Shown here: positions 48,157 to 57,564 of the stretch, piece by piece
How the letters are laid out: each line of letters starts with the position of its first letter
Numbering within the stretch: position 1 is the stretch's first letter
Assembly: GCF_013459645.1 (NCBI RefSeq)
Contig: NZ_CP054861.1
Span: 5,010,001 to 5,074,000, forward strand
DNA: 64,000 bases
DNA from: Martelella sp. NC20
GTDB taxonomy: Bacteria > Pseudomonadota > Alphaproteobacteria > Rhizobiales > Rhizobiaceae
Direction: 5' to 3'
Made by a program: the position numbers and the translations under genes
Notes under the pieces: model-generated
What the model was told of the DNA's origin: nothing
What the model saw: only the letters and a program-made list of their open reading frames with translations
Database searches by the model: none

Positions 48157-49089
48157 TCATTTCGCCGCAATCCTGGAGGGCGCAGGCGTGCCGGCCCGCG
48201 CCGCCACGGTCGCCGCCGCCAGGATAAGCCCCATTCCGGTCAATTCGACCGGGGATGGAACCTGTCCGAAAAACGCCACGCCCCAGATCGCGGCGAAAAC
48301 CAGATAGGCGTTGTCGAACAGGCCGATCACCGGCGCCGGCGCCATGCGATATGCGCCGGCCACCGAAACCGTGATGATCATCAGGAACGCCGCCAGCAGG
48401 CCGAGAACCGCCCGGTCGGCGACGCCGAGCTGCGGCCAGACGCCGAAAATGAAACTGCCCTCGATGCCTGCATCCATCAGGGAAAGTGCTGCCAAAAGCC
48501 CGCCGCCGGCGCAAACCAGTGCGACATTCAGGTTGAAAGCCATGGCCACCGGTCGCTCATCGCGGCATCGGCTCCAGGTGATGATCGCGCTCAACGCGTA
48601 GCAGAACGCCGCAAGCAGCGGCAGGACGACATAGGGTGATGGCATGGCGGCCGCCGGATTGACGGCCAGAAACACGCCGACCGCGCCTGCGATCACCGCG
48701 ACCAGCCGGCGCAATCCGAGCGGCTCGCCAAGGACGACGCGGGAGATCAGCGCCATCCAGAGCGGCGCGGTGTAAAAGCATGCCGCCGCCAGCGCCAACG
48801 GTATTTCCGGCAGCGCCGCATAATAGAAAAACCACATAGCCACCAGGCAGAGGCTCCTGAGCGTTACCCATAACGGACGGTCAGCGCCGAGCCTCCTGCC
48901 CCGCGCCCACGCCCACAGGCACAGCAAAAGGCCCGCGCCGAGCGAGCGCATCAGGATCAGCTGGCCGAGGCTGTAATGCGCGCCGGTCAGCTTCACCAAA
49001 GCATCGGACAGCGAAAGCAGCAGCACCGCAAAGGTGATCAGGGCGATGCCGGCGAGCTGGCCGGAATTGGGGGCTTTATTGGATGACAT
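48157..49089 (-). CDS. DMT superfamily (EamA) transporter
   Basis: 310 residues, ten predicted helices in two EamA halves: LAGIALITFAVLLLSLSDALVKL at the start, PLWMALISRVVLGEPLGLRR closing the first half, and IGLFDNAYLVFAAIWGVAFF with PSPVELTGMGLILAA closing the second. Members export metabolites such as amino acids. The FFYYAALPEIPLALAAACFYTAPL stretch, quoted here only by its ends, is the typical fourth helix region. Substrate unknown; single gene. Confidence 0.82.
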   Translation of the reverse strand: MSSNKAPNSGQLAGIALITFAVLLLSLSDALVKLTGAHYSLGQLILMRSLGAGLLLCLWAWARGRRLGADRPLWVTLRSLCLVAMWFFYYAALPEIPLALAAACFYTAPLWMALISRVVLGEPLGLRRLVAVIAGAVGVFLAVNPAAAMPSPYVVLPLLAAFCYALSAIITWSRCRDERPVAMAFNLNVALVCAGGGLLAALSLMDAGIEGSFIFGVWPQLGVADRAVLGLLAAFLMIITVSVAGAYRMAPAPVIGLFDNAYLVFAAIWGVAFFGQVPSPVELTGMGLILAAATVAARAGTPAPSRIAAK

Positions 49090-49213
49090 GGCGACACAGA
49101 AGCAGATTCGCTTCCCGGATGGAAATGAATAGCGGTGATGTTATGCTTCAGCGGGTCTTATGAAATGCGAGACCCGCGACAAGCGGGCTTTGAAAGGGAA
49201 CAGGGGAAACACC

Positions 49214-49357
49214 ATGACCAGATTATGCCTTGCCGCCGTGCTGATTCTGTCGACCACAACCGCCGCCTTCGCCCATGGCGGCGGCTGCCGCAAGAGTTCG
49301 CCGCCCGGCCAGTGCTGCCATATGGAGAAAAGGGTCGGCAAAGTGCACTGCCACTGA
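49214..49357 (+). CDS. Tiny secreted Cys/His-rich protein
   Basis: 47 residues from the ATG after AGGGGAAACACC. Signal peptide MTRLCLAAVLILSTTTAAFA leaves a mature peptide of about 27 residues with three Cys and four or more His: HGGGCRKSSPPGQCCHMEKR and a VGKVHCH end. Similar short HGGGCR...CCHM...VHCH proteins occur in rhizobia, from memory, without known function. The residues suit metal binding or disulfides in the periplasm. It lies between the DMT gene and the end of the first sugar ABC operon, convergent with the latter. Confidence 0.65.
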   Translation: MTRLCLAAVLILSTTTAAFAHGGGCRKSSPPGQCCHMEKRVGKVHCH

Positions 49358-49431
49358 GAGGGGAATCTCCGGTCCGTCGACAGAAAACCTCGACCGGCGA
49401 AGTCGCGGCTGGGGAATATGCGGCCGGCAAC

Positions 49432-50514
49432 CTACCGGCTTTTGAAAGCCAGCCTTTCGCCCGTTTGTGCGTCGAACAGGTGAAGCTGCGGGAGATCGAA
49501 GGCAACGCCGACGACATCTCCGGGCCTGACGTCCGTGCGACCGTTCAGAACCAGATTGAAGTCCTCGGCGCCATCGCCGGCAAGATAGGTGCTGAAGCCG
49601 GTGCTTTCCACCGTCGCGACAGAGAACTTCAGCATGGCTTCATCGTCGGCAACGAGACGCAGATGCTCCGGCCGCAGGCCAACGGTGACGGAACGCCCCT
49701 CCGGCAAGCCCGTCTCGATGGAAATGGTCTGCTGCCCGCCCAGCTCAAGCGTAAGCGATCGGCCGCCTTGACCAATGCCGGCAGCGACGAAATTCATGGC
49801 CGGCGAGCCGATGAAGCCTGCAACGAACCTGTTGACGGGCCGGTCGTACAGCTCAAGCGGCGCGCCCTGCTGCTCGATGACCCCGGCGCGCATGACCACG
49901 ACATGGTCGGCCATGGTCATCGCCTCGATCTGGTCATGGGTCACATAGACCGATGTCGCGCCCAGCCGGTCGTGCAATGCGCGGATTTCCTTGCGCATCT
50001 GCACACGCAGGGCGGCGTCCAGGTTGGAAAGCGGTTCATCGAACAGGAAGGCCTTCGGGTGGCGGATGATCGCCCGGCTCATCGCCACGCGCTGGCGCTG
50101 CCCGCCCGAAAGCTCGCGCGGATAGCGGCCCAGAAGCTCCGATAGTCCCGTGGTCTTTGCAACCTCAGCAGCAGCCCTCTTCGCCTCGGCCTTTCCGACG
50201 CCGCGAATCCTGAGGCTGTAGGTCAGGTTCTCCTCGACGGTCATATGCGGGTAAAGCGCATAGGACTGGAACACCATCGCGAGATCGCGCTTGCGCGGGG
50301 GCACGTTGTTCATCGTCTCGCCGGCGATGATCAGGTCCCCGCTCGATATCTTCTCCAGCCCGGCGAGCGAACGCAGCAGGGTCGACTTGCCGCAGCCGGA
50401 GGGACCGACCAGGGCCACGAACATGCCCTTGGGTATGCCAAGGTGAATGTCTTTCAGGGCGTGATAGGCGCCATAATACTTATTCACGCCTTCGAACTGG
50501 ATATGATAGGTCAT
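49432..50514 (-). CDS. CUT1 sugar ABC transporter ATP-binding protein (UgpC/MalK-like), cluster 1
   Basis: 360 residues from the ATG that overlaps the upstream permease stop by 4 bases. Walker A GPSGCGKST (37-45), Q-loop MVFQSYALYPHMTV, signature ELSGGQRQRVAMSRA, Walker B AFLFDEPLSNLDA, H-loop YVTHDQIEAMTMAD, followed by the MalK-type C-terminal OB domain (VTVGLRPEHLRL). It drives import through the two permeases encoded just upstream. Last gene of the oxidoreductase-epimerase-SBP-permease-permease-ATPase operon. Confidence 0.93.
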   Translation of the reverse strand: MTYHIQFEGVNKYYGAYHALKDIHLGIPKGMFVALVGPSGCGKSTLLRSLAGLEKISSGDLIIAGETMNNVPPRKRDLAMVFQSYALYPHMTVEENLTYSLRIRGVGKAEAKRAAAEVAKTTGLSELLGRYPRELSGGQRQRVAMSRAIIRHPKAFLFDEPLSNLDAALRVQMRKEIRALHDRLGATSVYVTHDQIEAMTMADHVVVMRAGVIEQQGAPLELYDRPVNRFVAGFIGSPAMNFVAAGIGQGGRSLTLELGGQQTISIETGLPEGRSVTVGLRPEHLRLVADDEAMLKFSVATVESTGFSTYLAGDGAEDFNLVLNGRTDVRPGDVVGVAFDLPQLHLFDAQTGERLAFKSR

Positions 50515-51338
50515 TTGAGGGCTCCAGAGGTAAGGCCGGATACGATACGGCGTTGCAGAAGAACGAAGATGGCGAGGATCGGCGTCACATAGATGGTCGA
50601 ATAGGCCATGATCTTGTTCCACTCGGTGGTGTTCGGACCCATGAAGCTGTTGAGACCGACGCTGGCCGGCTGCAATTCGGCGGCCTGGATCATCGACTTC
50701 GAATAGACGAATTCGCCGAAGGCCTGCATGAAGATCAGGATGCCGCTGACGAGGATGCCATTGCGCGCCAGCGGCAGGACGATCCTGAAGAAGGCGCCGA
50801 TCCGGGAGTTTCCGTCGACCATCGCCGCCTCCTCAAGTTCGATCGGCACACTCATGAAGGTTGCGCGGACGAGTACGACGAAGAACGGCATGCTCTTTGC
50901 AGCAATCGCAAGGATTACGGCCAAGCGCGGAAAGTCGAGAAGCCCGACCTGCGAAAACCCGACGAAGATCGGCGTGATCATCAGTGACGCCGGCAGAACC
51001 TGCAACAGCAGGATCAGGAACAGGCCGGCGTCGACCCAGCCGCTGCGATAGCGGGCGAGCACATAGGCGCAGCCCACGCCAAGCACCGAGATCAGCACGA
51101 CGGAGCCGGTGGCGATGACCAGCGAGTTCCAGAGATAGCGCGCCATGTTGCGGCTCGCCCAGACATCGCCATAGGTCGACCACTGGGGATCGGACGGTAG
51201 CAGGCGCGGCGGCGTGGCGAACATCGCCGAGCCGGTCTTAAGGCTGGTGACATACATCCAGTACAGCGGAAACAGGTAGATGATCGCCAGAATGACGGCG
51301 ATGGCGAGCATCAGGCGGTTGCGGGACGTATCGCTCAT
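50511..51338 (-). CDS. CUT1 sugar ABC transporter permease (MalG-like), cluster 1
   Basis: 275 residues, six helices. First helix LMLAIAVILAIIYLFPLYWMY, and the EAA loop ELEEAAMVDGNSRIGAFFRIV toward residue 190 that docks on the ATPase; C-terminus LLQRRIVSGLTSGALK is typical of MalG/UgpE. Its ATG overlaps the stop of the upstream permease by 4 bases and its own stop overlaps the ATPase start. Confidence 0.93.
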   Translation of the reverse strand: MSDTSRNRLMLAIAVILAIIYLFPLYWMYVTSLKTGSAMFATPPRLLPSDPQWSTYGDVWASRNMARYLWNSLVIATGSVVLISVLGVGCAYVLARYRSGWVDAGLFLILLLQVLPASLMITPIFVGFSQVGLLDFPRLAVILAIAAKSMPFFVVLVRATFMSVPIELEEAAMVDGNSRIGAFFRIVLPLARNGILVSGILIFMQAFGEFVYSKSMIQAAELQPASVGLNSFMGPNTTEWNKIMAYSTIYVTPILAIFVLLQRRIVSGLTSGALK

Positions 51339-52237
51339 CCTCTCACCTCATGGCGTGTGGAGCGGACATAGACCAGCGACGCGAACATCACGAACACGAT
51401 CATGATGACCGAAACCGTCGCGCCCCTGGCGAAATCATACTGGCGGAACGACAGATCCCAGGCCCAGTACTGGGCGACATTGGATGAATTATTGGGGCCG
51501 CCGTCGGTTATGGCGGCAAACAGATCGAACTGCTGCAGGGTGAAGATCAGACCGAGCGCGACCACCGCCCCGATCGTCGAACGCATCATCGGCAGAGTGA
51601 TGGTCCAGAACCGCTGGAAGACGTTGGCGCCGTCAAGCTCGGACGCCTCATAGAGATCCCGCGGGATCGAGGACAGTCCGACCGAAAGCAGGATCATGTT
51701 GAACGACGTGCCCAGCCATATATTGGCGAGGATGACCGCCCACAGAGAATAGGACGGGTCCGAACGCCAGTAGATATTGCCGTCCGTTATTCCGGTTGCC
51801 GTCAAAAGGAAATTGAGGACGCCGTAATCTCCCGAAAGGATCCAGTTCCAGATTGCGCCGACGACAAGGCCGGGCATCACCCATGACACCAGAAACAGGC
51901 CGCGCAACCACGAGGCTCCCGGGAATTGCGTGCCGAAGAACAGGGCAAGCCCGAAACCAAGGATGAACTGGCCGGCAATCGAGGCAACGACGAAGATCGC
52001 CGTATTGAGCAGGATACCGAACGTCTCCGGCTGGCTGAAGAGATCGACATAATTCCGGAAACCGACAAACGGCCGCATGATCTGCCCCATGCTGAACATG
52101 TCGACTTCCTGAAAGCTCATCAGCACATTGTAGATGAGCGGCAATCCGGACAGCAGGAACAGGAAGGTCAGCGGCACGGCCACCAGCGTGATATCGAAGC
52201 CACGACCATCGGTCAGGCTGGAAAGGATGCGTTTCAT
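51335..52237 (-). CDS. CUT1 sugar ABC transporter permease (MalF-like), cluster 1
   Basis: 300 residues, six helices (VPLTFLFLLSGLPLIYNVLM first), with the EAA loop DLYEASELDGANVFQRFWTI. It pairs with the next permease to form the channel. A 118-bp gap to the binding-protein gene holds a strong hairpin, so its expression may be lower than that of the binder. TCCTCCGG-type ribosome site (GGAGGAGCT on the coding strand) precedes the ATG. Confidence 0.93.
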   Translation of the reverse strand: MKRILSSLTDGRGFDITLVAVPLTFLFLLSGLPLIYNVLMSFQEVDMFSMGQIMRPFVGFRNYVDLFSQPETFGILLNTAIFVVASIAGQFILGFGLALFFGTQFPGASWLRGLFLVSWVMPGLVVGAIWNWILSGDYGVLNFLLTATGITDGNIYWRSDPSYSLWAVILANIWLGTSFNMILLSVGLSSIPRDLYEASELDGANVFQRFWTITLPMMRSTIGAVVALGLIFTLQQFDLFAAITDGGPNNSSNVAQYWAWDLSFRQYDFARGATVSVIMIVFVMFASLVYVRSTRHEVRG

Positions 52238-52260
52238 AGCTCCTCCGGCGTTGCCCTTAA

Positions 52261-52294
52261 AACCATCCGGCCGCCGGGGGCGGCGCGGATGGTT
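52261..52294 (-). terminator. Intercistronic hairpin between binder and permease genes
   Basis: AACCATCCG-GCCGCC pairs with GGCGGC-(G)-CGGATGGTT, about 15 bp with a 3-base loop and one bulge, followed on the minus strand by TTTTAAGG. Such hairpins after binding-protein genes act as attenuators or protect the 3' end of the binder mRNA so that binder exceeds permease. Confidence 0.55.
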
Positions 52295-52355
52295 CTTCGG
52301 GAGGCAAGGGGCCGGCGGCTCATCACAAGGATCAGGGCCGCCGGTCAGGCGAAGA

Positions 52356-53591
52356 TTACCGATCCGGAACGGCGGAAATCTTCTGGGCGGCCTGGTCCAG
52401 CGCGGCCTGCGGGTCCGTCTGTCCCGTCAGCGTGGCCTGGATGGCGTCCTGGATCGCCTTGGAAATCTTCGGCCATTGCGGATGCGGACCGCGCGGCTTT
52501 GCGTATTGCAACTGCTCGACGAAGGTCGCCAGAGCCGCATCCTTCAGGGCGTTGCCCGTGGGCGGGATCGAGATGTCGGACCGGGCCGGGATCTGGCCGT
52601 AATTCTCGAACATCGTGTCATCCTGCGAGACGAAATATTCCAGCACCTGGAAGGCTTCCTTCGGATGCTTGGAACTGGAGAATATCGCCCAGTTGTAGTC
52701 GCCCATGGCCGATGACCGCTCGGCCCCTTCTTCCGGAACGGGCAGCAGCGCCACGCCCCAGTCGAAATCAGCGTCCGCAAGCATGCGGTCGATTTCCCAC
52801 GGGCCGGAAATGGCCATCGCGGCATTGCCGGCGTTGAAGGTTGCCGTTGCATTCCACTGGCTGTTGGTCAGGGTATCGGGAGAAGCGAGCTTCTCGTCCA
52901 TGATCTCCTTCCACGTCGCCAGCGCCTTCACCGCGCCTTCGGTGTTTAGGTGGTCATAAGTGGCGCCGCCCATCTGCGCCCATGGCAGGAACTGGAAGGT
53001 GCCCTCCTCGTTTGCCTTGGCCGAGAAGGCGAGACCATAGACGTTGTTTGCCGGATCGGTCAGCGTGCGGGCCGTCTCGACAAGCTCGTCCCAGGTCTTC
53101 GGCGGCTGGTCCGGATCGAGCCCGTGTGCGCGGAACATATCCTTGTTGTAATAGAGCGCGATCGTATTGGTGGCCTTCGGCACGGCGTAGTATTTGCCGT
53201 CCCAGGTCGCCGATTCCAGCGGGCCGGGGAAGTAGTTGTCGGCATTGATGACATCCGAGGCTGCGATCATGTCGGTGAGATCGAGAAACGCGTCGCGCGA
53301 AGCGAACATCGCCGTGTTCGGATTGTCGATCGCGATGATGTCGGGCGCGTTTCCGGTGGCATAGGCGCGCATCGCCTCGCTCACGACGTCATCGAACTGG
53401 ATCTCGCGATAGTCGACATGAATGCCGTTATCGAGATCGTTGAACTCTTTCACCAGATTGGGCGCCGGCTGGATGTCCTTGTCCAGCGACCAGACGGTGA
53501 TGGTCGTATCTTCGGCATTGGCGGCCAGAGCACAGGCCGATACGCCGGCAAGCGCGAAGGCGCCTGCCATAAGGGTCTTGCGAATTGACAT
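52356..53591 (-). CDS. CUT1 sugar ABC transporter substrate-binding protein, cluster 1
   Basis: 411 residues from the ATG after AGGAGGAGAAA. Signal peptide [20 protein letters not shown] to about NAE. MalE-type (cluster B) binder: [75 protein letters not shown] and [20 protein letters not shown]. The sugar or sugar-derivative ligand is unknown; the oxidoreductase and epimerase upstream suggest a cyclitol, amino sugar or oligosaccharide. Confidence 0.92.
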   Translation of the reverse strand: MSIRKTLMAGAFALAGVSACALAANAEDTTITVWSLDKDIQPAPNLVKEFNDLDNGIHVDYREIQFDDVVSEAMRAYATGNAPDIIAIDNPNTAMFASRDAFLDLTDMIAASDVINADNYFPGPLESATWDGKYYAVPKATNTIALYYNKDMFRAHGLDPDQPPKTWDELVETARTLTDPANNVYGLAFSAKANEEGTFQFLPWAQMGGATYDHLNTEGAVKALATWKEIMDEKLASPDTLTNSQWNATATFNAGNAAMAISGPWEIDRMLADADFDWGVALLPVPEEGAERSSAMGDYNWAIFSSSKHPKEAFQVLEYFVSQDDTMFENYGQIPARSDISIPPTGNALKDAALATFVEQLQYAKPRGPHPQWPKISKAIQDAIQATLTGQTDPQAALDQAAQKISAVPDR

Positions 53592-53649
53592 TTTCTCCTC
53601 CTTTTTCTCCTCTCGCGCCATCCGGCTCCCAAAGCCGGGATAAAGGCGG

Positions 53650-54552
53650 CTATTGCGGATCGACGACGAATTCGCCGCCCCGGCAATTCTTCAGGTGGTT
53701 CAGCGCGTGAACCTGCCCCGTCATTTCCAGCTCGTCGCGATAGACCGGATCGTGCCAGCCTTCGATGTCGATCGAGCCGGACCAGCCGGCGAGCCGCAGT
53801 TCCGAGATCACATCCGTCCAGTTGCTGTCGCCGAAGCCCGGCGACCGCATTAGGACGAAAGGATGCTTGCCGAAAATGCCGTGCTCGCGGATCACCTCCC
53901 AGCGAATGGTGGCGTCCTTGCCATGCACGTGGAATATCTTGGGTGCCCATTTGCGGATCTGGGGCAGCGGATCGATGAGATAGACCATCTGGTGGCAGGG
54001 TTCCCATTCGAGCCCGATATTGTCATCCGGCGTCTCGTTGAACATCAGTTCCCAGGCATCGGGGTTGTGGGCAATGTTCCAGTCGCCGGTCTGCCAATTG
54101 CCGTCCATCGCGCAATTCTCGAAGGCGATCCGCACGCCCTTGTCGGCAGCCCTTTTGGCAAGCTCGCTCCAGATCTCGCGATAGCGCGGCAGGCTTTCCG
54201 TCAGCGGCCTGTTGCGGATGCGGCCGGTGAAGCCAGCCACACAATTCGCGCCGAAATGATGGGCGTTGTCGATGCAGTCCTTCCAGCCCTGAAGGGTGTC
54301 AAGATCGATATCGGTCGTTTCAAGGGGATTGCCGAACATGCCGAGCGTCGACATCGTGATGTCGCGATCGCCGATGGCATCGCGGCAGCGCTTGCCGAGT
54401 TCGGCAAGGTCCTGGCCCCGGGTCGTCTGCCAGAAGAAGGGCTCGAAGCTCTCAAAGCCCATATCGGCGATCTTGCCGATGCGCTCGGCGGCGGCGCCTT
54501 CCGTGGCCTTGATCATGGTTCCGATACGGATCGCTGTTGCGGGATTGGTCAC
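53650..54552 (-). CDS. Sugar phosphate isomerase/epimerase (AP endonuclease 2-type TIM barrel)
   Basis: 300 residues from a GTG preceded by AAAGGA, 4 bases after the oxidoreductase stop. TIM-barrel signatures with metal-ligand residues: [32 protein letters not shown] (Glu ligand), [24 protein letters not shown] (His ligand) and [12 protein letters not shown]. Members isomerise or epimerise sugars such as inosose or hydroxypyruvate-type compounds with a divalent metal. Its operon with an oxidoreductase and an importer supports catabolism of the imported sugar. Confidence 0.85.
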   Translation of the reverse strand: MTNPATAIRIGTMIKATEGAAAERIGKIADMGFESFEPFFWQTTRGQDLAELGKRCRDAIGDRDITMSTLGMFGNPLETTDIDLDTLQGWKDCIDNAHHFGANCVAGFTGRIRNRPLTESLPRYREIWSELAKRAADKGVRIAFENCAMDGNWQTGDWNIAHNPDAWELMFNETPDDNIGLEWEPCHQMVYLIDPLPQIRKWAPKIFHVHGKDATIRWEVIREHGIFGKHPFVLMRSPGFGDSNWTDVISELRLAGWSGSIDIEGWHDPVYRDELEMTGQVHALNHLKNCRGGEFVVDPQ

Positions 54553-54556
54553 GAAT

Positions 54557-55591
54557 TCATTCCTTTGCTTGCAAATCGACGGGAACACCGGTGCGCGCGC
54601 TTTCGATCGCGCCGAAAATCATTGCGAGGCTGTTGATGTTGTCGTCGCTCGCGGTTTCAGGCCTTGCGCCGCTGCGCACCGCGCGGACAAAGTCGACCAT
54701 GACGCTCGCATGGCCATGCACATGATCCTCGTCCGGCGCCGGCGGCATTTCGAGCGTCCTGAAGCCGGCGAGGAGGCCCGTTTCATCTCCGGACGTGGTG
54801 ACATCGAAGCCGGCATCACCATCCCAGGTGATCATGCCGCGCGAGCCGACGAGCCGCCAACTGCCTTCCCAACTTGTCGGGCGGCCCTCGGCGCACCACG
54901 AACCGCGATAGGTCAGAACCGCATCCCCGGAGAGGCGATAGATGGCGTTCGCCGCCGCGCCATGGGCATACCACGAGCCCGACGGATTGGTTTCGACGCA
55001 ATAGACCGAGAGCGGCGTCAGGCCGGACACGAAGCGCGCGGCGTCGAGCGTGTGAACGGCCATATCGAGCAGCAGAACATTGTCCATGGCTTCGCGGAAG
55101 CCGCCGAAATGGGGGCCCAGAAAGAAGTCGCAATGAACACCTGTGAGATCGCCGATCAGCCCCGCCTCGACCGCGCGCCGCAACCGCCTGATACCCGGAA
55201 TGAAGCGCCGGTTCTGGACCACGGCGTGGATTTTCCCGGTTTCGGCCGCAAGCCTCGTCAGATCACGCGCTTCCTGCATCGTGGACGCCAGCGGCTTTTC
55301 GCTGAGGACATGGCAACCATGGCGCAGGCCGGTCGCGGCAACGGAATGACGCGCGGAGGGAATGACCACATCGAACAGGAGGTCGGCATCGCATTGCCGA
55401 AGAACATCGGCGAGGTCCGTCCCAATGACGATGTCGCCGAGATCGAATTCGGTCGCCAGCGCTGCGGCGGTGGCGCGATCCAGATCGACGAGGCCCACCA
55501 GTTCGATGGCGTCGCCAAGCTCTTCATTTGTCTGCAGCGCGCGAAGCCAGCCCTTGGCCATAGCTCCGCATCCGCACAGAACGGCTTTCAT
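54557..55591 (-). CDS. Gfo/Idh/MocA-family oxidoreductase
   Basis: 344 residues from ATG 55591; a GTG two codons upstream, better spaced from GGGAGG, is an alternative. NAD(P) fold MKAVLCGCGAMAKGWLRAL, then the family EKP motif HVLSEKPLASTMQEA near residue 95-109, and the catalytic-face segment DNVLLLDMAVHTLDAAR. It would oxidise or reduce a sugar or cyclitol. First gene of the cluster 1 operon, divergent from a LacI repressor with two operator palindromes in between. Confidence 0.88.
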   Translation of the reverse strand: MKAVLCGCGAMAKGWLRALQTNEELGDAIELVGLVDLDRATAAALATEFDLGDIVIGTDLADVLRQCDADLLFDVVIPSARHSVAATGLRHGCHVLSEKPLASTMQEARDLTRLAAETGKIHAVVQNRRFIPGIRRLRRAVEAGLIGDLTGVHCDFFLGPHFGGFREAMDNVLLLDMAVHTLDAARFVSGLTPLSVYCVETNPSGSWYAHGAAANAIYRLSGDAVLTYRGSWCAEGRPTSWEGSWRLVGSRGMITWDGDAGFDVTTSGDETGLLAGFRTLEMPPAPDEDHVHGHASVMVDFVRAVRSGARPETASDDNINSLAMIFGAIESARTGVPVDLQAKE

Positions 55592-55638
55592 TTTCACGAA
55601 TTTCCTCCCTCCGGACGGCAATTTCCTTCTCCGCACCG

Positions 55639-55656
55639 CCCGTAAACGTTTACGGG
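55639..55656. promoter_or_regulatory. LacI-type operator 1
   Basis: CCCGTAAACGTTTACGGG is a perfect 18-bp palindrome with a central CpG-like AACGTT, the standard LacI-family operator form. It lies 47 bases before the oxidoreductase ATG and 75 before the LacI gene. Confidence 0.8.
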
Positions 55657-55693
55657 ACTATGAACGACCTGTTTAATATGTCAATGCAATTTC

Positions 55694-55707
55694 CGTAATC
55701 GTTTACG
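55694..55707. promoter_or_regulatory. LacI-type operator 2
   Basis: CGTAATCGTTTACG matches operator 1 at 13 of 14 positions. The centres of the two sites are 53 bp apart, about five helical turns, which would allow one repressor tetramer to bridge them. It lies 23 bases before the LacI start. Confidence 0.75.
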
Positions 55708-55730
55708 AAAAATTGCGCGAGGACGGCTTG

Positions 55731-56747
55731 ATGACAGGCATTCGCCAGCTAGCGGATCATCTCAATATCTCCATCGGCACCGTCTCGCGGGCGCTGAACG
55801 GCAAGCCCGACGTCAATCCGGACACGCGCCGCCGGGTGCTCGAAGCGGCCGAAAAACTTGGCTATGTCGCCAATCAGGCAGGGCGTTCGCTGCGCAAGGG
55901 CAAGACCGGTATTGTCGGCTTCATGATGGAAACCGACCCGGAAGTGAGCCGCTATGGCGACCTGTTCTTCAGCAGCGTCTTCGATGGCGTGCAGAGCGTG
56001 TTGTTGCGTCATCAGCTCGACCTCGTGACCCTGCTTTGTTCATCAAGCGAGGAACCGGACGCCTATCTCGACCGTATCGTCGCGCGCGGCTTTGTCGACG
56101 CCGTTATCCTGTCCGGTACGCGCCGGCACGACCCGCGATTCGAGCTTCTGGCGCGGCGCAAGATACCCTTCATCCCGCTCGGACGCAGCCTGACCGATGT
56201 CGGCCAGCCTTGGATCGACCTCGATTTCGAAGGCATGGCCGAAACGGCAATCAACCGTCTCGTCGCAAGAGGACATCGCCGTATCGGCGTCATCTGGCCG
56301 CATGGGGATCACAATCTGGCCTATGTCTTCATCGACCGGATCCGCGATACGCTCGCGCGTCATAACCTGTCCCTGCCCGACCATTATATTTTCAAGGGGC
56401 CGCCCAACGAAGACGGCGGCTACCGGATCGCCAGGGATATCAAGACCTGCGAGGAACCACCGACGGCCATCGTGCTCGTCAACGAGGCAATCGTCATGGG
56501 GCTCTATCGCGGGCTTTCCGAAGTCGGACTGAAGCCCGGCAAGGACCTCGCTATCATAGGAAGGCACAGCCCCCAGGCGAAGTTCCTGTCGCCGAGCCTC
56601 ACCTCTTTCGACCTGTCTCTGCGCGACCTCGGCATAGCGCTAGCGGAAACGCTTCTGGGCTCCATGCCCGCCTATCGCCAGTTCTACCCGGATATCGTCG
56701 CGCGGCGGATCTGGCCGATGACGCTGGTGGAGGGCGAGAGCGGCTGA
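55731..56747 (+). CDS. LacI-family repressor of the cluster 1 sugar operon
   Basis: 338 residues from the ATG after GAGGACGGCTTG; an in-frame TTG at 55713 adds 6. Helix-turn-helix and hinge: GIRQLADHLNISIGTVSRALNG and AGRSLRKGKTGIVGFMME. Ligand domain with DAVILSGTRRHDPR, RGHRRIGVIWPHGDHN and PTAIVLVNEAIVMGLYRG. Divergent from the oxidoreductase gene with two CGTAAACGTTTACG-type operators in the spacer, so it very probably represses the transporter operon and itself until the sugar inducer binds. Confidence 0.92.
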   Translation: MTGIRQLADHLNISIGTVSRALNGKPDVNPDTRRRVLEAAEKLGYVANQAGRSLRKGKTGIVGFMMETDPEVSRYGDLFFSSVFDGVQSVLLRHQLDLVTLLCSSSEEPDAYLDRIVARGFVDAVILSGTRRHDPRFELLARRKIPFIPLGRSLTDVGQPWIDLDFEGMAETAINRLVARGHRRIGVIWPHGDHNLAYVFIDRIRDTLARHNLSLPDHYIFKGPPNEDGGYRIARDIKTCEEPPTAIVLVNEAIVMGLYRGLSEVGLKPGKDLAIIGRHSPQAKFLSPSLTSFDLSLRDLGIALAETLLGSMPAYRQFYPDIVARRIWPMTLVEGESG

Positions 56748-56757
56748 CGGCGTTCGC

Positions 56758-57543
56758 TCAGCGCGAAAGCCAGCCGCCATCGACCGCCAGAATATGGCCG
56801 TTGACATAGGCGGCGGCGGGTGAGGCGAGGAACAGGGCGGCGCCCGCGATATCCTCCGGCCGGCCCCAGCGCCCGGCGGGAATGCGCTCGAGGATTTGGC
56901 GGGAACGCTCCGGATCCTCGCGCAACGCCTTGGTATTGGCCGTGGCGATATAGCCCGGCGCAATCGCGTTGACCGTCACCCCGTGCGGCGCAAGCTCGTT
57001 GGCGAGCGCCTTGGTCAAACCGGCAACGCCGTGCTTGGCGGCAGTGTAACCCGGCACGCGAATGCCGCCCTGAAGGGACAGCAGCGACGCGGTCATGATG
57101 ATCCGTCCCGCGCCCGCCGCCTGCATCCGCCTTGCCGCCGCCTGGGACAGGAACCAGACCGCATCGAGATTGGCCGAAAGCACGGCCCGCCAGTCGCTCT
57201 CGGAGTGATCCACCACATCGCCGCGCCGGATCGTGCCGGCATTGTTCACCAGGATCGAGATATCGCCGCCAAGGCCTTCCGCCGCGGTCTCCAGCAGCTT
57301 GTCCGCGCCTGCGGCATCGAGCGCGCCGAGATCGGCGGACACGCGAGCAAAGGCGCGGCCGGTAGCGCCGACGAGCCGGGCGGTTTCATCCCCCGGGTTC
57401 GAATGCACGGTGATCGCCACATCCGCGCCGGCCTCGGCAAGCGCCACGGCGATCGCCTGGCCGATGCCGCTCGCGCCGCCGGTGACTAGCGCGCGCTGGC
57501 CTTCGAGGCTGAACTGGTGTTTAAGATAGGCTTCGATACTCAT
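56758..57543 (-). CDS. SDR-family dehydrogenase (KduD-like 2-deoxy-D-gluconate 3-dehydrogenase)
   Basis: 261 residues. Cofactor motif TGGASGIG (21-28), NNAG (100-103), catalytic Ser153, Tyr166 and Lys170 (GYTAAKHG), and the closing PAAAYVNGHILAVDGGWLSR. The start FSLEGQRALVTGG and overall pattern fit KduD-type enzymes, which act on keto-deoxy sugars in uronate (pectin, alginate) breakdown. It is convergent with LacI (10-base gap) and divergent from the alpha/beta hydrolase gene. Substrate assignment is by resemblance only. Confidence 0.85.
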   Translation of the reverse strand: MSIEAYLKHQFSLEGQRALVTGGASGIGQAIAVALAEAGADVAITVHSNPGDETARLVGATGRAFARVSADLGALDAAGADKLLETAAEGLGGDISILVNNAGTIRRGDVVDHSESDWRAVLSANLDAVWFLSQAAARRMQAAGAGRIIMTASLLSLQGGIRVPGYTAAKHGVAGLTKALANELAPHGVTVNAIAPGYIATANTKALREDPERSRQILERIPAGRWGRPEDIAGAALFLASPAAAYVNGHILAVDGGWLSR

Positions 57544-57564
57544 GGTCGGCTCTCCGGATAATTG

